This document shows positions 8,822-17,923 of a DNA stretch of 64,000 nt, one piece after another. The translations under genes and the position numbers were made by a program. The stretch's first letter is position 1. Every line of letters starts with the position of its first letter. Source of the DNA: Nocardia cerradoensis NBRC 101014 (GTDB taxonomy: Bacteria; Actinomycetota; Actinomycetes; Mycobacteriales; Mycobacteriaceae); contig NZ_BAFW01000016.1 of the NCBI RefSeq assembly GCF_000308535.1, forward strand, positions 1 through 64,000. Direction: 5' to 3'. A model generated the notes under the pieces. It was not told the origin of the DNA. It ran no database searches and saw only the letters and a program-made list of their open reading frames with translations.

Positions 8822-9106
8822 ATGAGTTTGATGGATACGCTCAAGGGTTTGGTGGGTAAGGGCCGCGACGCGGCCTCGCAGAACGCGGACAAGGTGCACG
8901 GAGCGGTCGACAAGGCCGGCGGCTTCGTCAACGAGAAGACCGGGGGCAAGTACTCCGGCCACATCGACAAGGGCACCGAGGCCATCAAGAAGAACATCAC
9001 CCAGCAGGGCGGCAACACCCCGCCACCGGCGCCCGAGCCGCCCGCCGCGCCCCCGCAGACTCCGCCCGCGACGCCGCCGCAGGCGCCGCAACCGCCGGAG
9101 GGCTGA
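8822..9106 (+). CDS. Rv0909/MT0933-type antitoxin-like protein, no toxin partner seen
   Basis: A 94-residue basic helical protein: the first 62 residues (LKGLVGKGRDAASQNADKV, then DKAGGFVNEKTGGKYSGHI) match the MT0933 antitoxin family, followed by a 30-residue proline/alanine tail. Start ATG 8822 follows GAAGGAG at 8806-8812. In M. tuberculosis the family member Rv0909 is paired with the toxin Rv0910, a START-like protein. Here the next gene is ligD and no such toxin lies nearby, so a toxin-antitoxin role is doubtful. It may be a stress-related CsbD-like small protein instead. Confidence 0.8.
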   Translation: MSLMDTLKGLVGKGRDAASQNADKVHGAVDKAGGFVNEKTGGKYSGHIDKGTEAIKKNITQQGGNTPPPAPEPPAAPPQTPPATPPQAPQPPEG

Positions 9107-9215
9107 GGGCGAGGCGGGATGCCCGGTTCGCCCGGGCTCACTCGCCGATCGACGACGGATACCGGCCGGAGGCTCACTCCTCCGGCGGTACCCGTCTTCG
9201 CTTTACACTGCGACT

Positions 9216-11573
9216 ATGGCGGCGCGCCGCGAGTTCGGGGGCATCGAGGTCGGTCTGACCAACCTCGACAAGGTGCTGTACCCGGCGACGGGCACCACCA
9301 AGGGCGAGGTGATCGACTACTACACCGCCATCGCACCGGCTCTGCTGCCGCATATCGCCGATCGTCCGGTGACGCGTAAGCGCTGGCCCAACGGGGTGGG
9401 CGAATCCTCGTTCTTCGAGAAGAATCTGGCCGCGCACGCACCGAAATGGATCGAGCGTCGGCCGATGGAACATTCCGATCGCCGGGTGAACTATCCGGTC
9501 ATCGATTCGGTGGCCGGTCTGGCCTGGCTCGGACAGCAGGCGTCGCTGGAAATCCATGTCCCGCAATGGCGTTTCGTCGACGGCTCGCGCGGCCCGGCCA
9601 CCCGCATCGTCTTCGACCTCGATCCCGGGCCCGGAGTGGAACTGGCCGATTGCGCATCGGTGGCGTTGTGGATTCGCGATACCGTGCGCGACGCCGGTCT
9701 CGACGCCTATCCGGTGACCAGCGGCAGCAAGGGTATTCACATCTATGTGCCGCTGGATCGGGTACTGAGTCCCGGCGGCGCCTCGACGGTCGCCAAGCAG
9801 CTGGCGACCGGCCTGGAGAAGCTGCATCCGGCACTGGTCACGGCGACGATGGCGAAGGCCGTGCGGCCGGGCAAGATCTTTCTGGACTGGAGCCAGAACA
9901 ATCCGGCGAAGACCACCATCGCGCCGTATTCGATGCGCGGGCGCGAGCAGCCGACGGTGGCGGCACCGCGCAGCTGGGACGAAATCGCCGATCGACACCA
10001 TCTGCGGCAGTTGCGTTTCGACGAGGTGCTCGAACGCTGGCGCTCCGACGGGGATCTGCTGGCGGGCCTGGATCCGCCCCTGGGCAGTGCCGGCGCCTCG
10101 GATCCGCTGCAGACCTACCGATCCATGCGTGACCCCGCCCGCACCCCGGAACCGGTTCCGCCCGGCCCGCCCGACCCGGGAGCGGGTGATCGCTTCGTGG
10201 TGCAGGAACATCACGCGCGGCGACTGCACTGGGACGTGCGGCTCGAACGCGACGGTGTGCTGGTGTCGTGGGCGGTGCCGAAAGGGCCGCCGACCTCGCC
10301 GTCGCAGAACCGGCTCGCCGTGCACACCGAGGACCACCCTATGGAATATCTGCATTTCCACGGCACCATCCCGCATGGCGAATACGGGGCCGGGCAGATG
10401 ACGATCTGGGATACCGGCACCTACGACACCGAGAAGTGGCGCGCGGACGAGGTGATCGTCCAGTTTCACGGCGAGCGCCTCAACGGCCGCTACGCCTTCA
10501 TCCGCACCGACGGCAAGCAGTGGTTGATGCACCTGATGAAATCACAGGCTGCCGAGCCGGAAGACGATGCGGGGCAGGGTGGTTCGAGCGACGGGCAGGG
10601 CGGCGCCGCGCCGGACGGCGACACTGAACGTCGGCGTGGCGGCTCCGAAACCGGTGGCGTGGGCGGTGATTCCGTCGCGCGGGCGGGGGCCGAGTTCCCG
10701 CGCGGGCTGTCACCGATGCTGGCGACCTCCGGGGAGGTGGCGAAGCTCGGCGCCCGGGACTGGGTCTTCGAGACCAAATGGGACGGGTTCCGGGTCATCG
10801 TCGAAATAGACGACGACGGCGTGGTGATCCGCAGCCGCGCGGGCAATACCGTCACCGGCCGCTATCCGCGGATCGCCGAGCTGGGGCGGCAACTGCGGGG
10901 GCATCGGATCGTGCTCGACGGTGAGGCGGTCGTGTTCGACGCCGAGGGCGCGTCGAATCTGGCTCTGTTGCAGGCGGATCCGGCGCGGGCCGACCTGGTC
11001 GCGTTCGATGTGCTGTATCTGGACGGCACCTCGCTGCTGCGCAAACGCTACGCGGATCGGCGGCAGGTATTGGAGGCGCTGGCCGAGGGCGTGCCGTCGC
11101 TGCTCGTCCCGCCGCGCCTGGACGGTTCGGGCGCCGACGCCCTGGAATACAGCCGCGAGCATCGTCTCGAGGGAGTCGTCGCCAAACGTAAGGATTCGGT
11201 CTATCTGCCCGGCAAGCGCGGCCAGTCGTGGATCAAGACCCGCAACTGGCGCACCCAGGAGGTGATCATCGGCGGCTGGCGGCGCAGCGCCGCACGGGAA
11301 TTCGCCTCCCTGCTGGTGGGCGTCCGCCACGAAGGCGAGTTGTACTACATCGGTCGAGTGGGCACCGGCTTCAGCGATCGCGAGATGTCGGAGCTGACCG
11401 CGCGGCTGCGCCCGCTGCGCCGCAAGACCAGCCCCTTCGCCAACGAGCTGACCGCCGACGAACGCAAGGATGCCGTCTGGGCGACGCCGAAGATAACCGG
11501 CACGGTGCGGTATATGAACTGGACCGAATCCGGGCGGCTGTGGCATCCGGCGTGGGTGCCGGAGGAGAAGTAG
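9216..11573 (+). CDS. ligD: Multifunctional ATP-dependent DNA ligase LigD (polymerase-phosphoesterase-ligase)
   Basis: A 785-residue protein with the three NHEJ domains in the mycobacterial order. The primase-like polymerase domain spans about residues 5-290, with the metal-binding FDLDPG at 133-138 and SGSKGIHIYVPL. The 3'-phosphoesterase domain spans about 325-440, with HHARRLHWDVRLE and HGEYGAG. A Gly/Ser/Asp-rich linker (about 445-490) leads to the ligase domain, whose nucleotidyl lysine is in ETKWDGFR (Lys 521) and whose C-terminal OB fold follows WIKTRNWRTQEVIIGGW. It repairs double-strand breaks together with Ku; no ku gene is in this window. Start ATG 9216 lacks a strong ribosome site. 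Confidence 0.96.
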   Translation: MAARREFGGIEVGLTNLDKVLYPATGTTKGEVIDYYTAIAPALLPHIADRPVTRKRWPNGVGESSFFEKNLAAHAPKWIERRPMEHSDRRVNYPVIDSVAGLAWLGQQASLEIHVPQWRFVDGSRGPATRIVFDLDPGPGVELADCASVALWIRDTVRDAGLDAYPVTSGSKGIHIYVPLDRVLSPGGASTVAKQLATGLEKLHPALVTATMAKAVRPGKIFLDWSQNNPAKTTIAPYSMRGREQPTVAAPRSWDEIADRHHLRQLRFDEVLERWRSDGDLLAGLDPPLGSAGASDPLQTYRSMRDPARTPEPVPPGPPDPGAGDRFVVQEHHARRLHWDVRLERDGVLVSWAVPKGPPTSPSQNRLAVHTEDHPMEYLHFHGTIPHGEYGAGQMTIWDTGTYDTEKWRADEVIVQFHGERLNGRYAFIRTDGKQWLMHLMKSQAAEPEDDAGQGGSSDGQGGAAPDGDTERRRGGSETGGVGGDSVARAGAEFPRGLSPMLATSGEVAKLGARDWVFETKWDGFRVIVEIDDDGVVIRSRAGNTVTGRYPRIAELGRQLRGHRIVLDGEAVVFDAEGASNLALLQADPARADLVAFDVLYLDGTSLLRKRYADRRQVLEALAEGVPSLLVPPRLDGSGADALEYSREHRLEGVVAKRKDSVYLPGKRGQSWIKTRNWRTQEVIIGGWRRSAAREFASLLVGVRHEGELYYIGRVGTGFSDREMSELTARLRPLRRKTSPFANELTADERKDAVWATPKITGTVRYMNWTESGRLWHPAWVPEEK

Positions 11574-11590
11574 CGGGAGCCGCCGCGACC

Positions 11591-12247
11591 TCAGTACGTG
11601 GTGTCGTTCCACTTGGTCGTGCCGGCCGGGGCGGCCAGCGTGCTGACGAGGTCGACACCCGCGATGATCAACGCGGGGCCGCCGACCACGATCGTGCCGA
11701 TGATGGCTCCCACCGTTGCGCCGGTGATGAATCCGGCGATGATGCCGGGGCCGGTGGGCGCGGCGACGGCCGCACCGAGCACACCGCCGATGACCGCGCC
11801 GGCGGCCGTGCCGACGAAGCTGCCGATCGCCGTCGCGAGCCCGAACTGGGTGGCGAAGGCGTTCATCGCATTCTGGTTCTCCCGGGGCGAGGCCACCGGC
11901 GTCACCGGCGCGGGCCGCGCCGCCGCGGCGTCCTTCACCACGGTCAGATCCAGGACCCGGGAGTCGTTGCGCACCTGGTGGGGCATGGGATATTCCAAGC
12001 CGTCCTGCCGGAAGGACAGCGGCAGCGTGACGAGTGTCCGGCCGTCGGCGTCGGTGACGTCGACGGTGCGACCTTCCGCGTCGACGCGGAAGAAGCCGCC
12101 GTCGAGAGTGGTTTCGACGGTGTTGCCCGTCAGATGGGTTTCGTAGCGCACCGTGGGTGCGCCGGTATCGGCATGGACGGTACCTGCCCCGAGGGCAACG
12201 GCCACCACTGCCGGAAGGGCAACAGCGGCGAACTTGCGCAGAAACAT
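11591..12247 (-). CDS. Secreted protein with glycine-zipper hydrophobic C-terminal region, unknown function
   Basis: A 218-residue exported protein not recognised as a named family. From ATG 12247 it has a clear signal peptide (MFLRKFAAVALPAVVAVALG, cleavage probably after VHA near residue 26). A beta-rich middle region (TVRYETHLTGNTVETTLDGG, LVTLPLSFRQDGLEYPM) is followed by a stretch of about 65 residues with GxxxG-type spacing (VGTAAGAVIGGVLGAAVAAP and AGFITGATVGAIIGTIVVGG) that could cross or associate with the membrane. Similar layouts are common among uncharacterised Nocardia/Rhodococcus envelope proteins. An ATG at 12265 would add six residues before the signal peptide. Confidence 0.75.
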   Translation of the reverse strand: MFLRKFAAVALPAVVAVALGAGTVHADTGAPTVRYETHLTGNTVETTLDGGFFRVDAEGRTVDVTDADGRTLVTLPLSFRQDGLEYPMPHQVRNDSRVLDLTVVKDAAAARPAPVTPVASPRENQNAMNAFATQFGLATAIGSFVGTAAGAVIGGVLGAAVAAPTGPGIIAGFITGATVGAIIGTIVVGGPALIIAGVDLVSTLAAPAGTTKWNDTTY

Positions 12248-12489
12248 TCCGGTTCCAATCTCCATCAGGAAGACATTCGGCAGCCGAAAACGACGCGCGC
12301 TGAGAACCCAATACCCCCGACGTATTTCAACCCCTGCGCGTGGAGCCGCGGTCCGGCTAACTCACTGAAGTAACCGTACCTTCACTCGGTCGTAAAGTGG
12401 AGCGAATTCGATCCGCTGACTTGGTTTTTCGCAAAGCGAACACGTTTGCCCGCTCCTGCTGTCAGTTGCTGGCTATTTGCTTCGGCGAG
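12248..12489. promoter_or_regulatory. Intergenic region with inverted repeat at 12366-12384
   Basis: The 242 bp upstream of the secreted-protein gene hold no gene. They include an inverted repeat TGAAG / CTTCA at 12366-12384, whose left arm can be extended with GTA and right arm with TAC, and a short hairpin TTCGC-AAA-GCGAA at 12428-12440. Either could be an operator for the minus-strand gene starting at 12247. No factor can be named. Confidence 0.3.
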
Positions 12490-13227
12490 TTACAGCAACA
12501 CGCCGATTGCCGCCGCGCCGCCGCACACGACCACCGACACGATCAGGGCGAGGTAATCGGCGCGGTGGGGTCCGGCCGGATGGGCGGTCAATTCGCCCGT
12601 CCCGCCGCGGGCCGTGATGGCCTCACCCAATTCGCCGGCCCGGCGGGTGGCGACGGCCATGGCCGCGGTGAGAATGTCCACGAGCGGATTCGCGGCTCCG
12701 CGCGCCATGGAACCGTCCTTGGGACGTAGCCGGCGGGCGGCGCGCAACACCCGGATCTCGTCCATCAGCAGCGGCAGTCCGCGCAGGGTCAACGCCACGA
12801 CGACCGCCCACTCGTCCACCGGAATCCGCAGCACCCGCAGCGGCGCACCGAGTTTGGCGAGGGCGGGGGCGATCTCGCTCATCGGGGTGGTCCACGCGAT
12901 CAGGAACGAGGTGGTCAGCAGGATCAGCCCGAACAGGGTGACCTGGACATACCGCAGGACGGCGGTTCCTCCGGTGGGGATGGTGATGAGCCCGCCGAGC
13001 ACGATCAGGGCCCAGAACCACCACGGCAGCCGTGGCAGCGTGCCCAGCGGCAGCCGGGCGGCCAGTCCGATCACGAGCAGGAAGGCGACCACCACACCGA
13101 GGACCGGCCACGTGGGCTGCAACATCAGCAGGACGCTGATGAAGAAGGCGACGATCATCTTGGTTCCGGCCCAGAGCCGATGGATCGGGCTGTCGACCGG
13201 AACTTCGCGCAGCAGCACCATACTCAT
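12490..13227 (-). CDS. ECF transporter transmembrane component EcfT (Rv2325c-like)
   Basis: A 245-residue integral membrane protein of the CbiQ/EcfT family. Several membrane segments are visible in the N-terminal half (MIVAFFISVLLML, VVVAFLLVIGLAA, FWALIVLGGLITI, LFGLILLTTSFLIAW), with the cytoplasmic coupling helices in the second half (LTLRGLPLLMDEIRVLRAARRLR and AMAVATRRAGELGEAITARG). In ECF transporters EcfT links the substrate-binding S protein to two ATPases. It overlaps the end of the upstream ATPase gene by 4 bp, so they are co-translated. The substrate is unknown; a vitamin or metal is typical for the class. Confidence 0.9.
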   Translation of the reverse strand: MSMVLLREVPVDSPIHRLWAGTKMIVAFFISVLLMLQPTWPVLGVVVAFLLVIGLAARLPLGTLPRLPWWFWALIVLGGLITIPTGGTAVLRYVQVTLFGLILLTTSFLIAWTTPMSEIAPALAKLGAPLRVLRIPVDEWAVVVALTLRGLPLLMDEIRVLRAARRLRPKDGSMARGAANPLVDILTAAMAVATRRAGELGEAITARGGTGELTAHPAGPHRADYLALIVSVVVCGGAAAIGVLL

Positions 13228-15503
13228 CGCGCACCTCCGAGGGCGTCGCCGTGCCGGCCCCGGCTGTGGCGCTTCCTGCCCCGCGCTCGGTCGGGTTCGG
13301 GGCGAGCGCCGTCCGTGCCCGCCTGAACGGGTTCGGACCGCGTGCCCGCGATCCCGGCTTCCCCGCGCCCGTCGCCGTCGGCGGGCGGACCTACCACCGG
13401 TTCGGCCGGTCCCGGAGACGCGGCCGGGGCACCGGCGGTATCGGCCGGACTGTCGGCGGCGGCCGCGACGGCGGGCAGGCTTTCCAGAATCAGACCGGAT
13501 TGCAGGTGGACCGTGCGGTCACAGACGCTCTCCATATCGGCCACATCGTGGGAGATGACGATCAGTGTCAGTCCCGAATCCCGCAGCCGGGCGAGCAGTT
13601 CCACCACTTCCGCGCGGCCCTGCGGATCGAGTCCGGCCAAGGGTTCGTCGAGCACCACGACCTGCGGGCGGCTGGCGACGATCGCGGCGAGGACTACGCG
13701 CTTGGCCTGACCGCCCGACAGTTCCTCGATCGAGCGCGAGGCCATCGCCCGGTCCAGCCCCACCGCGTCGAGGGCGCGGCCCACCGCGCCGGAGCCGGTG
13801 CCGTGCCCGCCCCAGTCCTCGATCTCGGCGCCGACGGTCTGGCGCTGCAGTTGCAGCCGGGAATGCTGGAAGGCCAGCTCGACCGCGCCGATGCGCTTGT
13901 GCACGGGCCGGGATCCGGTGTAGTCGCACAGTCGGCAGCTGCCGGTGGTCGGCACGACGAGCCCGGCCATGATCCAGGCCAGGGTGGATTTCCCCGACCC
14001 GTTGCCGCCGACCACGAGCAGCGTCTCACCGCGGTGGACGGTCAGATTCACCCCGCGCAACGCGGTCGCCGCCCACGGCGTGCCGCGATTGTAGGTGTGG
14101 CGCACATCCCGCAGTTCCAGTAGCGGTTCGCCGATCGGGCAGCGCCGCGGATTGCGCACCGGGCGCGGCCAGGCCGGCAGATGTTCGACCTGGCGGCCAC
14201 CGGAGAGATGGATGACCCGGTCGGCGGCCGCCGCGTCGGCCTCGTGGTGGGTGACCAGGACGACGGCCATCCGGTGCCGGGCGGGCAATCCGGCCAGCAG
14301 CGCGACCAATTCCCGCCGGCCGTCCGGATCGATCATCGAGGTGGCCTCGTCGGCCACGAGCAGTGCGGGATCACGTGCCAGCGCGGCCGCCACCGCCAGC
14401 CGCTGTTGCTGGCCGCCGGACAGGGTCGCGGTCTCCGCGCCGCCGAGCCCGCTCAGCCCGACCTCGCACAGCAGCGCCTCCACGTCGACGGCCCGCGCGG
14501 CCTCGGCGGGCAGGCCCCACACCACGTCGTCGGCCACCAGCACTCCGAGTGTCTGGCTCTCGGGCCGCTGCAGCACCAGCGCGGTGCCGCCGACCACGCC
14601 GAGCCCCGCCGAACCGGGACGTTCGACCGTGCCGCCGGTGGGCGGAAGTCCGGCCAGCAGGCGGGTCAGCGTGGATTTCCCGGATCCGTTGTGGCCGACG
14701 ACCGCGACGAACTCGCCGATCTCGACGCTGAGGTCGATATCGGTCAGCGCATCGGCACGTGCCCCCGGATAGCGGAAGGACACACCGCGCAACCGCACCG
14801 GCACCGGCGCGACCGCCCGCGTATCGGCCGGCGCGTCCAGCCGGTCCCGCCCCGGCAGCCACTCCAGCCGATCCAGGACCGATCCGAGGACGAACCAGGA
14901 GAACACCGCGGTGAAGACCACGCCGAGGAATACGCCGCCGCCGATGTAGAGCCACCACCAGGCCAGCACACCGTCGGTCACCGAGACGACACCGTTGCCC
15001 AGCGATTCCAGTTGTGGCTGCCGGGAGAGCATGTGATCGATGCCCTGGGCGATATTGCGCACGTTGTCGAAGACCAGCCGGCGCGAGGCGGCGAACAGGA
15101 AGAGCATGCCGACCGAGAACGCCGCCCAGATGAATCCGGCCAGTGACGACAGGCACAGGACGGTGATCAGGCCGCGGTGCCGGCGTTTGACGGTGCCGAT
15201 GATGCCGCCGATCGTCGCCGCGCTGACCACCGTGGCCGCCGGCACCAGACCGGCGGCGACGAAACTCACCAGGGTCGCGGCGACGGTCGCACCCAGGATG
15301 GCGCGCAGCCGGTAGCGCTGCGCCAGCAGGCCCATCGGCACCGCGGCGACCAGATTGAGGGCCGCCGCGTAGGGCACCACCGAGCCGATGGTCACCAGCC
15401 CGACTGTCACCCCACCGAGGACCGCCGCGGTGGCGAGTTCGACGGGGCGCAGCGGGCCGTGAGCGATTCGCGGCTCGGCGCCGGCGGAGGGAGGCGCGGT
15501 CAC
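13224..15503 (-). CDS. ECF transporter fusion: membrane domain plus two ABC ATPases (Rv2326c-like)
   Basis: A 759-residue fusion. Residues 20-215 hold about six membrane segments and resemble a substrate-specificity domain. The first ATPase has Walker A VVGHNGSGKST at about 268-278, signature LSGGQQQR at 361-368 and Walker B LLVADEATSMID. The second has VVGGNGSGKST near 498-508, LSGGQAKR and VVVLDEPLAGLD. The last 70 residues are Ala/Pro/Gly/Arg-rich and probably disordered. The M. tuberculosis counterpart Rv2326c (697 residues) has the same arrangement next to Rv2325c. Together with the EcfT gene this would be a self-contained importer in two chains. Confidence 0.92.
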   Translation of the reverse strand: MTAPPSAGAEPRIAHGPLRPVELATAAVLGGVTVGLVTIGSVVPYAAALNLVAAVPMGLLAQRYRLRAILGATVAATLVSFVAAGLVPAATVVSAATIGGIIGTVKRRHRGLITVLCLSSLAGFIWAAFSVGMLFLFAASRRLVFDNVRNIAQGIDHMLSRQPQLESLGNGVVSVTDGVLAWWWLYIGGGVFLGVVFTAVFSWFVLGSVLDRLEWLPGRDRLDAPADTRAVAPVPVRLRGVSFRYPGARADALTDIDLSVEIGEFVAVVGHNGSGKSTLTRLLAGLPPTGGTVERPGSAGLGVVGGTALVLQRPESQTLGVLVADDVVWGLPAEAARAVDVEALLCEVGLSGLGGAETATLSGGQQQRLAVAAALARDPALLVADEATSMIDPDGRRELVALLAGLPARHRMAVVLVTHHEADAAAADRVIHLSGGRQVEHLPAWPRPVRNPRRCPIGEPLLELRDVRHTYNRGTPWAATALRGVNLTVHRGETLLVVGGNGSGKSTLAWIMAGLVVPTTGSCRLCDYTGSRPVHKRIGAVELAFQHSRLQLQRQTVGAEIEDWGGHGTGSGAVGRALDAVGLDRAMASRSIEELSGGQAKRVVLAAIVASRPQVVVLDEPLAGLDPQGRAEVVELLARLRDSGLTLIVISHDVADMESVCDRTVHLQSGLILESLPAVAAAADSPADTAGAPAASPGPAEPVVGPPADGDGRGEAGIAGTRSEPVQAGTDGARPEPDRARGRKRHSRGRHGDALGGAR

Positions 15504-15585
15504 GGCTCAAGTCTGCCAGCACCGGCGGACTGCGGGACGGCCCTCGCCGGGGCGAAGGGCGCACGCGGACCGCCTGCGCTGGTCA

Positions 15586-17061
15586 TCACGTGCGGACCGG
15601 CTCCGGTGCGCGCAGCACGTAGTCGTCCGGGTTCAGCGACCGGGTGCGCACGCGGTACGCGGTGACGGTGCCGGGCCAGTTGTTGGTGATCCGCCCGGCG
15701 GCGTTGCGGTACCAGCTCGAGCACGCGGTCCACGGCGTGCGCAGCAATCGGCGCTGGGTGTGCGCATCGAAGGCGGCCGCGGTCTCGGGCTTCACCTCGA
15801 GACAGGATCCCGGATGTTCGCTCAGGTATGCCACGGCCTGCCGGATGTAGCGGGCCTGGCATTCGATCATGTAGATGATCGAGCCGGTGCCCAGATTGGT
15901 GTTGGGTCCGTACATCAGGAACAGATTCGGGAATTCCGGAACCGTCATCCCGAGATAGGCGCGGGCTCCCTCGGCCCAGACCTTTTCCAGTTCCGCGCCC
16001 TCGCGACCGAATATTCGGATCGGCCAGAGGAATTCGCTGCCCTTGAAGCCGGTGCCGTAGACGATCACGTCGGCCGGGTACACGGTTCCGTCCGCGGTGC
16101 GCACGCCCTCGGACACCACCTCGGCGATGGGCTCGGTGACGACGTCCACATTCGGCCGCATCAGCGCCGGGTAGTACTCGTTGGAGAACAGCACCCGTTT
16201 GCACAGCACCGGATAGTCCGGGGTCAGCTTCGCGCGCAAGTGCGGATCGGGCACGTCGTGGCGAAGCGCGCGGGTACCCAGCCAGGTCGCGATGCGCCGG
16301 ATCGCCGGGATCGTGGTCAAGCCCAAGGAGAAGAACTCGAGGAAGCACCACACCCACAGCCGCTGGGCCAGCCGTAGCCCTGGGACGTGTTCGAACAGGG
16401 CGTGATGGATGGGCCGATACTCGCGATCGGTGCGCCGTACCACCCAGGCGGCGGTCCGCTGGAACAGCGTCAGCCGCGCCACCTCGGGGGCGATGGCGGG
16501 CACGAATTGGATTGCGCTGGCGCCGGTTCCGATCACGGCGACCCGTTTCCCGGCGAGGTCGACGTCGTGTTCCCACTGCGCGGAATGGAACGACGGGCCG
16601 GTGAACGTCTCGATGCCCGCGATATCGGGCATCCGGGGGCGGGACAGCTGCCCGACCGCGCAGATCAGCACGTCGGCGGAGCGGATCTCGCCGTCGGCGG
16701 TGCGGATGGTCCAGCGCCCGGTCCGTTCGTCGAAGCTCGCCTCGGTGACGTCGGCGCCGAAGCGGATCCGCTCGAGCAGCCGGTGTTTCGTCGCCACCGC
16801 ATGCAGGTAACCCAGGATTTCGGTCTGACCGGAGTAGCGATGCGGCCAATCCGGTTTCGGTTCGTAGGAGAACGAGTACAGCGGGGAGGGTACGTCGCAG
16901 GCCGCGCCCGGATAGGTGTTCTCCCGCCACACCCCGCCCAGGTCGCCGGCCCGCTCCAGGATGGTGATGTCGTCGAAACCGTTGCGCTGCAACTCGATTG
17001 CCACACCGAGTCCCCCGAACCCGGCTCCGACGACGACGACCGACGGCTTGGTAGCGGGCAT
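15586..17061 (-). CDS. Flavin-binding monooxygenase, Baeyer-Villiger type
   Basis: A 491-residue flavoprotein. FAD motif GAGFGG at residues 12-17, NTYPGAACDVPSPLYSFSY as in Baeyer-Villiger enzymes, then the fingerprint FTGPSFHSAQW (FxGxxxHxxxW) at about 153-163 and the NADP motif GTGASA at about 178-183. It inserts oxygen next to ketones or oxidises related substrates. Start ATG 17061 is preceded by GAGGAG on the minus strand (17067-17074), which settles it over an upstream in-frame ATG at 17133. No obvious alcohol dehydrogenase or esterase partner is adjacent. The true substrate is unknown. Confidence 0.92.
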   Translation of the reverse strand: MPATKPSVVVVGAGFGGLGVAIELQRNGFDDITILERAGDLGGVWRENTYPGAACDVPSPLYSFSYEPKPDWPHRYSGQTEILGYLHAVATKHRLLERIRFGADVTEASFDERTGRWTIRTADGEIRSADVLICAVGQLSRPRMPDIAGIETFTGPSFHSAQWEHDVDLAGKRVAVIGTGASAIQFVPAIAPEVARLTLFQRTAAWVVRRTDREYRPIHHALFEHVPGLRLAQRLWVWCFLEFFSLGLTTIPAIRRIATWLGTRALRHDVPDPHLRAKLTPDYPVLCKRVLFSNEYYPALMRPNVDVVTEPIAEVVSEGVRTADGTVYPADVIVYGTGFKGSEFLWPIRIFGREGAELEKVWAEGARAYLGMTVPEFPNLFLMYGPNTNLGTGSIIYMIECQARYIRQAVAYLSEHPGSCLEVKPETAAAFDAHTQRRLLRTPWTACSSWYRNAAGRITNNWPGTVTAYRVRTRSLNPDDYVLRAPEPVRT

Positions 17062-17143
17062 GCGCGCGCTCCTCGAATCGAGAACAGTACCTCCACTGTA
17101 GGCGCGTGCCGCCGGCTCCGAACCCCGTTCCACGAACCCTTGC

Positions 17144-17923
17144 TCACCGCGGTTGTACGCGGATCCGCCCGCCCATCGGCACGGTGCGAACGATCGAGGT
17201 CAGCCGCCGATCCGCGACGGCGTGCAGCACCACGGACGGGTCGGGCGCGTAGTCGATCGGAACGTCGCCGGGCTCCTCGACCTCCCACGCCCCGCCGATG
17301 GCCGAGGCCACGCTGGGCGCCACCACCAGCTGCCGCCCGCCGAACAGCGTCGTGCCCATGGCGTGCATATGGCCGGTGAGCACGCCGAGAATTCGCGCGT
17401 CACCGGCGATGGTGCGTTCCAGCCGCTCCGGATCGGCGAGCCGGATCGGGTCGACCACCGTCGAATACATCGGCACCGGCGGGTGATGCATCGCCACCAG
17501 CACGGAGGCGTCCGCGGGCGTGGCGGCCAGCAACCGGTCCAGCCACGCGTAGGTACGTTCGCCCAGCTCACCGCCGCCCGAGCCGGGAATCGTGGAATCG
17601 AGCAGCGCCACCGTGAGCTCGCCGACCTCGACGGCCTGGTTGATCGGCCCGTCCTCGGCGGGGCCGTCGAGCAGCGTCTGTCGCAGATTCGCGCGGTCGT
17701 CGTGATTGCCGGGCAGTACGTACAGCGGGATGTCGGTGGTAAGCGACTTGCGGGCCTGCTCGTACTGGGCGAGGGTGCCGGATTCGGTGAGGTCGCCGGT
17801 GACGAGGATGGCGTCGGGCCGGCGCGGTAATCGGTCGAGGTAGCCGAGGACGGCGGCGACTCGTTCGGCGTTGCGCGGATCCAGATCGAAGTGAGTATCG
17901 CTGAGCTGTGCCAACAGAATCAT
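17144..17923 (-). CDS. Calcineurin-type metallophosphoesterase (CpdA/Rv0805-like)
   Basis: A 259-residue dinuclear metallophosphoesterase. All class III cyclic-nucleotide phosphodiesterase motifs are present: SDTHF near the N-terminus, VTGDLTESG, PGNHDDR, AMHHPP and LTGHMHAMG. The family hydrolyses cAMP and other phosphodiesters; M. tuberculosis Rv0805 is the nearest well-known example. ATG 17923 is preferred since the first beta strand (ILLAQLSDTHF) begins there; an upstream ATG at 17950 adds nine charged residues. It is a stand-alone gene between the monooxygenase and a pseudouridine synthase. Confidence 0.9.
   Translation of the reverse strand: MILLAQLSDTHFDLDPRNAERVAAVLGYLDRLPRRPDAILVTGDLTESGTLAQYEQARKSLTTDIPLYVLPGNHDDRANLRQTLLDGPAEDGPINQAVEVGELTVALLDSTIPGSGGGELGERTYAWLDRLLAATPADASVLVAMHHPPVPMYSTVVDPIRLADPERLERTIAGDARILGVLTGHMHAMGTTLFGGRQLVVAPSVASAIGGAWEVEEPGDVPIDYAPDPSVVLHAVADRRLTSIVRTVPMGGRIRVQPR

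Noticed and set aside
10710..12311. 533-codon minus-strand frame spanning the end of ligD
   Set aside because: It overlaps the real ligD and the real secreted-protein gene in another frame, and its sequence is Arg/Gly/His-rich without a fold.
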